The notes under the pieces are model-generated. The model had not been told where the DNA came from. It saw nothing but the letters and a program-made list of their open reading frames with translations, and ran no database searches. Shown here piece after piece: positions 9,309 to 17,654 of a DNA stretch of 64,000 nucleotides (position 1 is its first letter; each line of letters opens with the position of its first letter). Made by a program: the position numbers and the translations under genes. The DNA is from Collinsella sp. TF06-26 (GTDB taxonomy: Bacteria > Actinomycetota > Coriobacteriia > Coriobacteriales > Coriobacteriaceae): the NCBI RefSeq assembly GCF_002232035.1, contig NZ_NKXR01000002.1, positions 62,001 to 126,000 on the forward strand, given 5' to 3'.

Positions 9309-9911
9309 ATGGGTATCTTTAGGAACGATGACCAAAAATCGAGCCAGTTTGGATTTGACGAGAAAAGTATGGCGGGCAAAGCCGTCAAGGCCGTGCGCTG
9401 GATCTACGCCATCACGGGCGTCGTGGCGCTCATTGCTGGCATCGCGCTGCTTTTTGCACCCGCCAAGTCCCTCGTCTTTTTGACGACCGTCCTTGGTTTT
9501 TACTTTGTAATCACCGCTGCCATCAGGCTGTTCACTGCCATTTTTGAGCCGCTGCTGCCCACTGGCTGGCGCGTGACGAGCATCATCTCCAACCTACTCA
9601 TTATCCTGGGCGGCGTCATAATCCTGCGCAACCAGGCCTTCTCGACCGCGACACTCACCACGATGGTGGTTGTCGTGGCCGGCTTTGGCTGGATTGTCGA
9701 AGGTGTCATGTCCATTCTGGAGTCCGAGCTTTCGTCCAACCGCGCCCTTGCCATCCTGAGCGGTGCACTCTCCATCATCGCCGGCATGTTCGTGTTTATC
9801 TATCCGCTGTGGTCGGCCAAGATGCTTGTCATCTTTAGTGGCGCCGCGCTGCTGGTGTTTGGCGTAACGCTCATTGTTCGCGCCATTCAATTTGGCAAAC
9901 TGGTGCACTAG
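9309..9911 (+). CDS. HdeD/DUF308-like membrane protein
   Basis: A 200-residue protein with about six hydrophobic helices, arranged as three hairpin pairs, after a polar N-terminus of some 28 residues. Repeated glycine-rich helices such as LIAGIALLF, IILGGVIIL and IIAGMFVFI are typical of the HdeD family. In enterobacteria HdeD relates to acid resistance; here the role is unknown. AAAGGAG lies just before the start. The next gene begins at the base after its stop codon, so translation is probably coupled. Confidence 0.75.
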   Translation: MGIFRNDDQKSSQFGFDEKSMAGKAVKAVRWIYAITGVVALIAGIALLFAPAKSLVFLTTVLGFYFVITAAIRLFTAIFEPLLPTGWRVTSIISNLLIILGGVIILRNQAFSTATLTTMVVVVAGFGWIVEGVMSILESELSSNRALAILSGALSIIAGMFVFIYPLWSAKMLVIFSGAALLVFGVTLIVRAIQFGKLVH

Positions 9912-10394
9912 ATGCCGCGAACGCTCTTTATTGATGCCGACGCCTGCCCGGTCACGCGCGAGTCGATTGACTGCGCGCGGCGGGCGGGCGTCGCCGTTGT
10001 TATCGCCGGCAACAGCACGCAAAACCTGGAACGACACATTCGCCGCGACGACCCACGCGATGCCGAGCACGCGCGACGCGGCTTTTGGGTCACGACGCTC
10101 GACGTGAGCGTGGGCGCCGACAGCGCCGACTTTGCCATTGTCGAACGCCTGCAGGCGGGCGACGTGGTCGTGACGCAGGACATTGGCTTGGCGAGCATGG
10201 TGCTCGGGCGCGATGCCGCCGCCATCGGTGTGCGCGGGCGCGTCTACGACAAAGCGACCATCGACATGCAGCTGTTTATTCGCCACGAGGAAAAGAAGGT
10301 GCGCCGCGCCGGCGGACGCACTCGCGGACCGGCGGCATTTACTAGCGAAGACCGCGACCGCTTTAAACGCAACCTCACCGAGCTGTTGCGCTAA
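9912..10394 (+). CDS. YaiI/YqxD family protein (DUF188)
   Basis: The 160-residue protein begins LFIDADACPV and continues with GDVVVTQDIGLAS and DMQLFIRHEEKKVRRAGGRT, the conserved blocks of the YaiI/YqxD family. The acidic residues of DADACP and QDIGLA fit a PIN-like fold, but no activity has been firmly established for the family. The ATG directly abuts the stop codon of the preceding HdeD-like gene. A terminator follows three bases after its stop. Confidence 0.85.
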   Translation: MPRTLFIDADACPVTRESIDCARRAGVAVVIAGNSTQNLERHIRRDDPRDAEHARRGFWVTTLDVSVGADSADFAIVERLQAGDVVVTQDIGLASMVLGRDAAAIGVRGRVYDKATIDMQLFIRHEEKKVRRAGGRTRGPAAFTSEDRDRFKRNLTELLR

Positions 10395-10396
10395 CC

Positions 10397-10437
10397 AAGG
10401 TAGATTTTTGGGACATGCCTAAAATCTACCTTTTTGT
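10397..10437 (+). terminator. Rho-independent terminator after YaiI gene
   Basis: AAGGTAGATTTT pairs with AAAATCTACCTT and is followed by TTTGTCTT. Confidence 0.8.
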
Positions 10438-10473
10438 CTTGAGCGGTGTGAGCGCTCGGAATCCATGGCTCAA

Positions 10474-10544
10474 CAAAAAAACGGGCTTCAAAATGCCATG
10501 CGTCGCCGCATTGCGCAGGCGCTGAGCATGGCTATTTGAAGCCC
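10474..10544 (-). terminator. Long hairpin terminator of the heavy-metal permease
   Basis: Arms of about 18 bases (GGGCTTCAAAATGCCATG and CATGGCTATTTGAAGCCC) enclose a GC-rich inner stem. On the minus strand the hairpin ends in a run of seven Ts. Confidence 0.75.
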
Positions 10545-10559
10545 ATTTTTTAGGCCTAC

Positions 10560-11648
10560 TTAGAGGCCAACGGCGGAGAGGATGAGGCCCCAGCCAGTGC
10601 CGATGACGTACATCATGATCAGGAACACGGCATTTTCGCGGGCGCTGCGGTTGGTGCGGAACAGCACCAGATAACCCACGCCGGCGGAAATGAGCGTGCC
10701 GGCGAGCATCGGCGCCAGTTGCAGCGCGCCTTCCAGATACAGCTGTGTAATGACCACGCTCGCCGAGCAATTGGGAATCAGCCCGACAAGCGCCGAACCC
10801 AGGACAGCGAGTGTCTCGTTGCCGCGCAGGAACTGCTCGATCGCGGACTCGCCGAACGTCTCGAGCACGGCGACCAGAATCAGCGTCACCAGAAAAATGA
10901 ATACCGAGACCTGCACGGTGTGCGAGATCGCACTGCGGATGATCGACAGGACAGGCGTCCCTTCGTGGGAGTGAGAGTGACCGTGACCATCATGGTGTTC
11001 ATGTTCGCCCTCATGACCGTGATCGTGGCCATGTCCGTGTTCGTGCTCGTCCTCGTCTTCATCACAACCGCAATGGTCGCGCTCGCACAGCTCGTGGATG
11101 TGGTCGGCGCTCACGCCTGCCTCGGCCACCTCGTCGATGATGTCACCGCCGCTGTGGTCGTCGTGCGCGCAGTTCACGTGGGCCGGGTTGGCCGCGGTTC
11201 CCAGCACGGTACGGCGAATCGCCGCGTGCGCGCGGGCGTTACGGCGCAGGCCGCGAATGGCAGCGTCCACGATAAAACCCGTGACCAGTGCGATCAGCGC
11301 TTTCGAAGCCAAAAGCATCGCCATAGTCTGCACGGGAACCTGCTCGGCAAGCAACAGCGGCAGCATCTCATCGGAGGTCGAAAGGAACACCGCCACCAAC
11401 GTGCCCAAGGTCACGACACGGCCGGCGTACAGCGTTGCTGCCATGGCCGAAAATCCGCACTGCGGCACCATGCCCAGCAGCGAGCCAACCACGGGACCCG
11501 CAGCGCCGGCGCGCTTGATAGCGCCGTTGACGCGGTCGCCCGCAACGTGCTCAAGTGTCTCGAGAGCAAGATACGTCACCAACAAAAACGGCACCAGCGA
11601 CAGCGTGTCCTTGCCGGCGTCGAGCAGAATATCAATCAGTAAATCCAT
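10560..11648 (-). CDS. Putative heavy-metal/manganese permease (ArsP_2-like) with His-rich loop
   Basis: A 362-residue membrane protein with two blocks of hydrophobic helices. Each block holds a similar GLxPxC segment (LLGMVPQCGFSAM and LVGLIPNCSASVV), suggesting an internal duplication. Between them lies a hydrophilic loop at about residues 150-230 with dozens of His, Asp and Glu residues, including CERDHCGCDEDED and HGHGHDHGHEG, a likely metal-binding buffer. This matches the ArsP_2 group, often annotated as putative manganese transporter. An imperfect dyad (TAGTT...AACTA, 11739-11758) in the divergent promoter region could be a metal-regulator site. The ion and direction of transport are inferred. 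Confidence 0.7.
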   Translation of the reverse strand: MDLLIDILLDAGKDTLSLVPFLLVTYLALETLEHVAGDRVNGAIKRAGAAGPVVGSLLGMVPQCGFSAMAATLYAGRVVTLGTLVAVFLSTSDEMLPLLLAEQVPVQTMAMLLASKALIALVTGFIVDAAIRGLRRNARAHAAIRRTVLGTAANPAHVNCAHDDHSGGDIIDEVAEAGVSADHIHELCERDHCGCDEDEDEHEHGHGHDHGHEGEHEHHDGHGHSHSHEGTPVLSIIRSAISHTVQVSVFIFLVTLILVAVLETFGESAIEQFLRGNETLAVLGSALVGLIPNCSASVVITQLYLEGALQLAPMLAGTLISAGVGYLVLFRTNRSARENAVFLIMMYVIGTGWGLILSAVGL

Positions 11649-11738
11649 GACGGATGGAACCTTTCGTGTCTTTCGGCAGCATTGTAAAAGTCCTAGCGGT
11701 CAACTAGGGTATTGTAGTTGTCCCGGGCGCGGTGCCAA

Positions 11739-11758
11739 TAGTTGCCTATGGTAAACTA
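11739..11758. promoter_or_regulatory. Candidate metal-regulator operator (dyad)
   Basis: An imperfect palindrome, TAGTTGCC/GGTAAACTA, lies between divergent permease and exonuclease genes. A similar GTTAGCCTTTGG occurs upstream of the DtxR-type gene at 18242, which is the only basis for the suggestion. Confidence 0.3.
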
Positions 11759-11819
11759 TCATCTCGCCATAACTCAGTAACCTCGAGCCGCACAACGCGG
11801 CCCGTCCAAGGAGTAGCAT

Positions 11820-12788
11820 ATGAACGTATCGCAAGCACTCGAATACGAGCGCCAGCCGTTTATCCCCATGTTTATCTACGGCGACCACGGCGCCATGGAG
11901 TCCGAGCGCCAGAAGGGCGAGGAGGCCCTCAAGGTGCTCGAGACCGAGTACTTTACCGCCGAGGGCGACCCCGGCTTCGACTTTGCCACCGTGCGCGACC
12001 TGGCCGACCGCAACCGCGACCTGTGCGACCAGATTGGCGAGGCGCGTCTGCGCAACGTGACGCCCGCGACGCTCTCGCGCGGCCTGTCCGATGCCGACAC
12101 CTGCGCCGCCATCGGCAAGATGCAAAAGCGCACCGCCGCGTCCGTTATGCGCGAAATCCGCGGCGACCGCGACGCGCTCGGCGTGGCCTACGCCCGCAAG
12201 CCCATCCAGGGCACCGTGCTCGGTATCGACATCGAGACCACCGGCCGTGCACCCGAGCGCGGCTATATCATCAACGTGGGCTGGGAGATCATGGAGCTCA
12301 CCAGCGACGCCGTCCCGCATGACGCCGAGGCACACTACTGCGGCCTGCCCGACATCTACCGCGGCGAGGATGTGCCGTTGTCGAATATCCACCACATCAC
12401 CTGGGACGACATCGACGGCAAAAAGCCGTTCCGCGAGAACAAAGAGCTGCAAAAGCAGCTGCTCAAGCTTATGAAGAAGTACCCGTACATGGCACACAAC
12501 GCCGCCTTTGAGGACAGCTGGTTCAAGATCCACCTGGACGGCTACGCCGAGGCACGCCGCGCCGGCAAGATCATCGTCATCGACTCGCGCCAGATCTGCC
12601 GCAGCCTGGACGCCGACGTGCGCTCGCTCCCCCGCGAGTCCGCCCCAGCCGCGCTCGAGAACTGGGCGCGCCGCCGTGGAACCCTCGCCGCCGACGCCAA
12701 CGAGCAGCACCTGGGCTTGGACGACACCGACCTCATGCTCCGCACCGTCCAAGCCGAGTTCAACCTCAAGAACCTATTCGCGAAATAA
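11820..12788 (+). CDS. DnaQ-like 3'-5' exonuclease domain protein
   Basis: A 322-residue cytoplasmic protein. Exonuclease motif I is GIDIETTG, near residue 139. Motif II is MAHNAAFEDSWF and motif III is HLGLDDTDLM, consistent with a DEDD-type nuclease. The N-terminal 130 residues resemble nothing I recognise and are charged and helical. The start follows AAGGAG. It stands alone, divergent from the permease, with its own terminator. A role in DNA or RNA trimming or repair is inferred from the fold. Confidence 0.8.
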   Translation: MNVSQALEYERQPFIPMFIYGDHGAMESERQKGEEALKVLETEYFTAEGDPGFDFATVRDLADRNRDLCDQIGEARLRNVTPATLSRGLSDADTCAAIGKMQKRTAASVMREIRGDRDALGVAYARKPIQGTVLGIDIETTGRAPERGYIINVGWEIMELTSDAVPHDAEAHYCGLPDIYRGEDVPLSNIHHITWDDIDGKKPFRENKELQKQLLKLMKKYPYMAHNAAFEDSWFKIHLDGYAEARRAGKIIVIDSRQICRSLDADVRSLPRESAPAALENWARRRGTLAADANEQHLGLDDTDLMLRTVQAEFNLKNLFAK

Positions 12789-12853
12789 CCGATCCATCTG
12801 CGGGAGCGCCTGCCAGGCACAGCGCAATCCGTCTGGGCACACCGGCACGCAGT

Positions 12854-12892
12854 AAACTAGGGCGCAGCCTTATGGCTGCACCCTAGTTTTCA
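12854..12892 (+). terminator. Rho-independent terminator after exonuclease
   Basis: AAACTAGGGCGCAGCC pairs with GGCTGCACCCTAGTTTT around TTAT. Confidence 0.85.
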
Positions 12893-12935
12893 TCAAAACG
12901 AGCAAATACGCGTGCTTCACATAGTCGGCAGGTTG

Positions 12936-13129
12936 GCCCACCTACATTTTTCGAGTTGTTCGGCCAGCTGAACCACTAGTCAAGGCCCCTTGAACCGCAA
13001 TCGAGCGCTATAGTCGCCCCAATTTCGCAACCAAGCCCTATAAATCTACCTGAATCAATTCGAATAGGACGTTGCGATCGCACCATTCGTATAGGATAAG
13101 GCCGAATAACTCAAATTATGTTGGTGAGG
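12936..13129. repeat. Inverted-repeat pair upstream of nuclease-like paralog 2
   Basis: A 30-base motif runs on the minus strand at 12936-12966 and as a variant on the plus strand at 13100-13129. The core is GGCCGAA-AACTCGAAA-ATG followed by TTGGTG. The two copies enclose about 134 bases of AT-rich DNA. The same motif pair recurs downstream of the gene at 14569-14792. Confidence 0.7.
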
Positions 13130-13342
13130 CATCTGAGCGGTCGGCAAAAACGCTTAGAAGCTACGAATCCGCAACTAAAGTTCACCAAAATGGGGCAGCC
13201 GACAGAAACCTCCCCAGCCGAAGCTGCCCCCCCCTCAATACGACAGCTCAAAAACCCACCGTTCGCAGAAGATAAGCCGCGCCCCAATACCGTTGCCCGA
13301 AGTTTCGAGCGTATATGGCGTCCGCTATGCCATCATGCGCGT
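12967..13342. other. Low-GC leader of paralog 2
   Basis: The stretch is visibly AT-richer than the rest of the window. It carries motif copy 13100-13129 and a GGGGCAGC/GCTGCCCC hairpin near 13193-13230. An open frame in it continues into the gene at 13343 but has no family similarity, so I treat it as leader. Confidence 0.4.
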
Positions 13343-14551
13343 ATGGGAATCGTTCTGTCACATACCACGGCACGCGCTGTATACCAAACAGTCAACTCGC
13401 TCGCAAGCCACGCGACCGATCCCATATCTATGGAAAAGATCAAGGTGTCTGCGCCGACCACGTCCAACCTGGAAGCGGCGCGAGCATGGCTCAACAGAAA
13501 GAATGTCGATTCTGAAAGCATCCATGTGCTGACGTTTTCCAATAATGCCAAAAGGCACCGCAAGGGCTGCATCTGCCACTGCACGCGCTATACGTTTGAT
13601 GCAGAAAGCTACCTAGAACTCGAGCCGAACGTCTACATCGTCGATATCAAGCTGTGCGCGTTAGAAGCAGCAGCCGACCTCAACCTTTCGGAGCTCGTTG
13701 AGTATTACTTTGAAATCTGCGGCTCCTACGCGCTTGGAACGTCCGACGAAACTCAATATCGCGAGCGCCCAGCCCTAACCAGCGTTGAAGAGCTCAGAGC
13801 CTTCTTTTCAGAGGCATCGGGGTATCGTGGATCTAATAAAGCACTTAAGGCACTTTCTTATGTACGCGAAGGCTGTCGCTCCCCACTCGAAACGGCGTTT
13901 GTCATGATGCTGACAATGCCCAAGTCAATGGGTGGCTTAGCCATACGCGCTATCAAAACGGACTATCCGATCCCAGTCCCCAAAAGATACGCCGCCCTAA
14001 CGCGACGGACGGTTTTCTACCTCGACGCGCTGCTCGAAAATTCGATGACCGATATCGAATACAACGGCTTTTACCACGACGAGCCCGAACAGCAATCAAT
14101 TGACGAGGAACGCCGAAACACGCTGCGAAACATGGGATATGCCGTTATCACAGTTAGTCGTCATTCGTTTTTCAAGCAGTCCGCTTTTAGGCGGGTCATG
14201 GAAGCGATTCGCATTCGCGAGAAGATATGGCCCGGTCGACTCCCGGATAACTTCGCCATCCTGCAAGAAACTCTTCGTCAATTTGTCTTGCGGCGCTACT
14301 TCGAATACGGTCGCCGCGTCCTGGAGACACTCAAAGAAGAAGAGGCCGCCAAGCGCGAAATTGCAAGCCAATATCCGCAAGCTGATGACCCGAGCATCAA
14401 CGATGTGCCAGAACCCGACGACATGCAACACGTCGGGGCCCTTGCTGAGGAAATCAATGGGCCTTGGGAATGCGACATGTTCGCAAAAATCGATGAAAAC
14501 CGCACGGAAGACGACACGATTATTGATCTAATTGAGAATTCGCTCTTCTAA
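13343..14551 (+). CDS. Nuclease-like accessory protein, paralog 2
   Basis: A 402-residue paralog of the protein at 3847-4896. Shared blocks in order are an N-terminal MGIVLSHTTARAVYQ, FEICGSYAL, RPALTSVEELRAFF, NKALKALSYV, SPLETAFVMML, then FYLDALL, DIEYNGFYHD, RRNTLRNMGYAVITV and SAFRRVMEAI. The D...E-Y core followed by an R-x-x-L-x-x-G-Y helix recalls Vsr or DUF559 nucleases, but the usual lysine after the acidic strand is replaced (EYNGF), so activity is doubtful. An upstream-open frame to 13118 starts inside a repeat, so 13343 is preferred. Lower GC content and flanking repeats mark it as accessory DNA. Its C-terminal 100 residues are charged and unmatched. Confidence 0.65.
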   Translation: MGIVLSHTTARAVYQTVNSLASHATDPISMEKIKVSAPTTSNLEAARAWLNRKNVDSESIHVLTFSNNAKRHRKGCICHCTRYTFDAESYLELEPNVYIVDIKLCALEAAADLNLSELVEYYFEICGSYALGTSDETQYRERPALTSVEELRAFFSEASGYRGSNKALKALSYVREGCRSPLETAFVMMLTMPKSMGGLAIRAIKTDYPIPVPKRYAALTRRTVFYLDALLENSMTDIEYNGFYHDEPEQQSIDEERRNTLRNMGYAVITVSRHSFFKQSAFRRVMEAIRIREKIWPGRLPDNFAILQETLRQFVLRRYFEYGRRVLETLKEEEAAKREIASQYPQADDPSINDVPEPDDMQHVGALAEEINGPWECDMFAKIDENRTEDDTIIDLIENSLF

Positions 14552-14568
14552 AGGCGATCTCTGCGGAT

Positions 14569-14792
14569 GTCCACCTACATTTTTCGACTTATTCGGCCAC
14601 CGATGTGCCAGATTGGCTGCAGCAATGCTCAATATAACTTTAGATAAAACTGATTCTGCAGGAACTCCCGTAGAGGAAGAACTGATTCTCGCGGTATTTA
14701 ACACGATAAAGTACAAATATGAACAGTTCTAATGCTTCTCAAGGTGGCTTTCTTAGCATGCTGGCCGAACATCTCGAAATATGTTGGCGAGC
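14569..14792. repeat. Inverted-repeat pair downstream of nuclease-like paralog 2
   Basis: The 30-base motif seen upstream recurs on the minus strand at 14569-14599 and on the plus strand at 14763-14792, spaced by 163 bases. The interior is AT-rich and unlike that of the first pair. No gene is convincing inside; a 35-codon frame at about 14625-14732 lacks a ribosome site. Confidence 0.7.
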
Positions 14793-14866
14793 ATTGCGTC
14801 GATGTCTCCCAACCCGCAGAAAATCGCAGAGGCGGCAAACAGTCATCGAAATTAACGTAAATTGTA

Positions 14867-14894
14867 TTGACATATGAACATGCGCTCATATAAT
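14867..14894 (+). promoter_or_regulatory. Sigma-70-type promoter of the metal-efflux repressor gene
   Basis: TTGACA (14867-14872) and TATAAT (14889-14894) are separated by 16 bases, a consensus promoter. It lies within operator 1 (14871-14892), so repressor binding would block it. Confidence 0.8.
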
Positions 14895-14927
14895 CGGAAG
14901 TAAGTTATATGAGCGCATGTTCATATG
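14871..14927. promoter_or_regulatory. Double ArsR-type operator upstream of the repressor
   Basis: Site 1 (14871-14892) and site 2 (14906-14927) are exact inverted copies of a 22-base sequence. Each is itself an imperfect dyad with ATATGA and TTCATA-type half-sites. Together they form a large palindrome over the promoter and the 5' leader. This is the classic arrangement for SmtB/ArsR autoregulation. Confidence 0.8.
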
Positions 14928-14940
14928 AAAGGATGTTGCA

Positions 14941-15306
14941 ATGAGCAGCCACGCTGATGAAACAAAGACTGGCATCGAGGCCACCGAGCCGATCGTCCCC
15001 ACCACCTGCTCGCCCGAGGACCTTCCCGACGAGGAGCTGTTGTACGACCTGGCCGACCTGTTCAAGGTCTTCAGCGACACCACACGCATCAAGATCCTCT
15101 ATGCCCTCATGGGCCGCGAGCTCTGCGTGGCTGACATCGCCGAAGCGACCGCAACCTCGCAGTCGGCAGTATCGCACCAGCTGCGCACGCTTAAGCAGTC
15201 GCACCTGGTCAAGTTCCGCCGCGACGGCCGCAACATTCTCTACTCGCTCGCCGACGATCACGTCTACACCATGCTTAACCAGGGCATGAGCCATATCTGC
15301 GAATAG
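14941..15306 (+). CDS. ArsR/SmtB-family metal-responsive repressor
   Basis: A 121-residue winged-helix repressor. The helix-turn-helix core reads SQSAVSHQLRTLKQSHLV and the beta-wing FRRDGRNILYSLAD. The cysteine in RELCVADIAEA, together with the C-terminal HVYTMLNQGMSHIC, offers candidate metal ligands, so sensing of Cd, Zn, Pb or a similar ion is likely. Target sites of matching sequence occur twice at its own promoter and once before the P-type ATPase, so the gene should control itself and the efflux pump. AAAGGA precedes the start. Confidence 0.88.
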   Translation: MSSHADETKTGIEATEPIVPTTCSPEDLPDEELLYDLADLFKVFSDTTRIKILYALMGRELCVADIAEATATSQSAVSHQLRTLKQSHLVKFRRDGRNILYSLADDHVYTMLNQGMSHICE

Positions 15307-15369
15307 CAATCAACCACGGTATCAGCGCGGCCGGCACCCAGACCGCTAACACAGGGAAAGGAACCCACC

Positions 15370-15588
15370 ATGAAAAAGCAGTTCAAGCTCGACGAGATCG
15401 ATTGCGCCAACTGCGCGCGCGAGCTTCAGGACGAACTTGCCAAGCTCGAGGGCGTCAAGTCCGTTTCGGTCAACTTTATGACCCAGAAGCTGACGCTCGA
15501 GGCCGACGACGCCAAGTTCGACGAGGTCCTGGACCGCGTCGTTGAGTTCACCGCCGACGCCGAGCCGGACTGCGAGATCATTCTCTAA
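15370..15588 (+). CDS. Free-standing HMA (heavy-metal-associated) protein
   Basis: A 72-residue ferredoxin-like metal-binding domain with the CxxC pair C12 and C15 in EIDCANCAREL. Such domains bind soft metal ions and pass them to efflux pumps. The neighbouring P-type ATPase lacks the usual N-terminal HMA domain, so this small protein probably supplies it in trans. AAAGGAA lies before the start. A GGCCGCG/CGCGGCC hairpin at 15610-15633 follows. Confidence 0.85.
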   Translation: MKKQFKLDEIDCANCARELQDELAKLEGVKSVSVNFMTQKLTLEADDAKFDEVLDRVVEFTADAEPDCEIIL

Positions 15589-15609
15589 CCCGCGCATACG
15601 TTGACCTGC

Positions 15610-15633
15610 GAGGCCGCGCTTGCCGCGGCCTTT
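15610..15633 (+). terminator. Hairpin after the HMA gene
   Basis: GGCCGCG and CGCGGCC pair around CTTGC and are followed by TTT. It may end part of the repressor-HMA transcript before the separately regulated pump gene. Confidence 0.5.
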
Positions 15634-15644
15634 GCTCGCGAAAT

Positions 15645-15664
15645 TATATGAGCGAGTGTTCATA
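15645..15664. promoter_or_regulatory. Third ArsR-type operator, upstream of the P-type ATPase
   Basis: TATATGAGCGAGTGTTCATA differs from operator 2 by one internal base and lies 23 bases before the pump's ATG. It indicates separate repressor control of the pump. Confidence 0.75.
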
Positions 15665-15687
15665 AACTCAAATGAGAGGTTTGAATC

Positions 15688-17640
15688 ATGACAGCCGCCG
15701 ATCCCAAAAAGAAAAAGAAGAAGCGCAAGAAGAAAGAGTCCCTTGAGCATAAGCGCAACCGCATCCTGGTAGCACTGGGCATTTTTGCCGTTGTTTATGC
15801 CCTCGACGAGCTCGGCGCCCTCACTATCGCATTTGGGGAGCCCGGCAACATCTACGCCAGCTTTGTGCTGTTCCTCGTGCCGTTTTTGATTGCCGGCTAC
15901 GACGTACTGCAAAAGGCATTCAATAACATCCGCCGCGGCAAGGCCTTCGACGAGAGCTTCCTCATGGCCGTCGCGACCATCGGCGCGTTTGCCATGGTGC
16001 TCTTCCCCGACACCGACCCGCACATGGCCGAAGGCGCCGCTGTCATGCTGTTCTACCAGGTCGGCGAGTTGTTCCAGGCATACGCCGTGGGCAAGAGCCG
16101 CAAGTCGATCAGTGCCATGATGGACATCGCGCCCGACTACGCTAACGTCGAGCAAGCCGACGGCGCACTCGAACAGGTCTTTCCCGATGACATCGCCGTC
16201 GGCACCGTGATCGTGGTCAAGCCCGGCGAGCGCGTGCCTATCGACGGCGTCATCGTCGAGGGCGAAACCCAGCTCGACACCGCCGCACTCACGGGCGAGT
16301 CGGTCCCCCGCCCGGCCAAGACCGGCGACGATATCATCAGCGGTTGCATCAACATGACGGGCCTCATCCACGTGCGCACCACCAAGCCCTTTGGCGAGTC
16401 AACCGTCGCGCGTGTTCTGGAGCTCGTGGAGAATGCCAGCGAAAAGAAGGCGCGCACCGAGAACTTCATCACGCGCTTTGCCCGCGTCTACACCCCCGCC
16501 GTCACTGGCGCTGCCGCGGTGCTCGCGCTTGGCGGCGGCCTGGTGACTGGCGCTTGGTCCGATTGGATCCTGCGCGGCCTGACCTTCCTGGTCGTCAGCT
16601 GCCCGTGCGCCCTCGTGATCAGCGTACCGTTGAGTTTCTTTGGCGGCATCGGCGGCGCGTCCAAGCTGGGCGTTCTCATCAAGGGCTCCAACTACCTCGA
16701 GACGCTCGCCGACGTGGACACCATCGTCTTCGACAAAACGGGCACCCTCACCAACGGCACGTTCTCAGTCGTCGCGGTGCACCCCGAGGCTGGCTATACC
16801 GAGCAGTCGCTGCTCGAAGTCGCAGCCCTTGCTGAGTCGTTCTCCGATCACCCCATCGCGCAGTCCGTGCGCGACGCCTACCAGGGCGAGGTCGACCCCA
16901 AGCGCGTGAGCGACTCCGCCAACGACGCGGGCCACGGCGTGACGGCAACCATCGACGGCAAGCACGTCGTCGTTGGCAACGCCAAAATGCTCGCCGCGGC
17001 CGGCGTTGAAGCACCGGACTGTGAGGTTGTCGGCACGATCCTCCACGTGCTCGTTGACGGCGTGTACGCCGGCCACATCGTGATTGCAGACACCGTTAAG
17101 GCCGATGCGGAGCAAACGATTCGCGACCTGCATGCCGCCGGTATCAACCGCACCGTCATGCTCACGGGCGACCGCGAGGAGGTTGCAGCGTCTGTGGCCA
17201 AGCAACTCGGTCTCGACGAGTTCCACGCGCAGCTCCTGCCGGGCGACAAGGTCGAGCGCGTTGAGGCGCTACTCGCGGCCGAAAGTGGCAAGGGCAAGCT
17301 CGCCTTTGTCGGCGACGGTATCAACGACGCTCCTGTGCTTACGCGCGCCGATGTGGGCATTGCCATGGGCGCCATGGGCTCCGACGCCGCGATCGAGGCC
17401 GCCGACGTGGTGCTGATGGACGACAAGCCGTCCAACATTTCCCGCGCGATCCGCGTGGCGCGCAAGACCATGTCGATTGTTTGGCAGAACATAATCTTTG
17501 CGCTGGGCATTAAGCTGCTGATCCTTGTGCTGGCAGCGCTGGGTATCGCCAATATGTGGCTTGCCGTCTTTGGCGACGTAGGCGTGGCGATCATCGCTAT
17601 CCTGAACGCCATGCGCGCGATGGGTGTCAAGAACCTGTAG
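15688..17640 (+). CDS. Heavy-metal-translocating P-type ATPase (CadA/ZntA-like)
   Basis: A 650-residue membrane ATPase exporting soft divalent metals such as Cd, Zn or Pb. Landmarks in order are a lysine-rich N-terminus (KKKKKKRKKK near residue 7), LTGESVPRP in the actuator domain, the transport-site VVSCPCALV near residue 305, the phosphorylation site DKTGT at 349-353, FSDHPIAQS and GDGINDAPVL. The N-terminal HMA domain is absent and appears as a separate gene just upstream. Placement behind the ArsR operators supports metal-induced expression. An unusual large palindrome closes the unit. Confidence 0.93.
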   Translation: MTAADPKKKKKKRKKKESLEHKRNRILVALGIFAVVYALDELGALTIAFGEPGNIYASFVLFLVPFLIAGYDVLQKAFNNIRRGKAFDESFLMAVATIGAFAMVLFPDTDPHMAEGAAVMLFYQVGELFQAYAVGKSRKSISAMMDIAPDYANVEQADGALEQVFPDDIAVGTVIVVKPGERVPIDGVIVEGETQLDTAALTGESVPRPAKTGDDIISGCINMTGLIHVRTTKPFGESTVARVLELVENASEKKARTENFITRFARVYTPAVTGAAAVLALGGGLVTGAWSDWILRGLTFLVVSCPCALVISVPLSFFGGIGGASKLGVLIKGSNYLETLADVDTIVFDKTGTLTNGTFSVVAVHPEAGYTEQSLLEVAALAESFSDHPIAQSVRDAYQGEVDPKRVSDSANDAGHGVTATIDGKHVVVGNAKMLAAAGVEAPDCEVVGTILHVLVDGVYAGHIVIADTVKADAEQTIRDLHAAGINRTVMLTGDREEVAASVAKQLGLDEFHAQLLPGDKVERVEALLAAESGKGKLAFVGDGINDAPVLTRADVGIAMGAMGSDAAIEAADVVLMDDKPSNISRAIRVARKTMSIVWQNIIFALGIKLLILVLAALGIANMWLAVFGDVGVAIIAILNAMRAMGVKNL

Positions 17641-17654
17641 CGCCTGTGGTCCCT

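Noticed and set aside
14532-14732. Small protein gene after nuclease-like paralog 2
   Set aside because: The frame begins inside the preceding gene, crosses the repeat motif and lacks a ribosome site.
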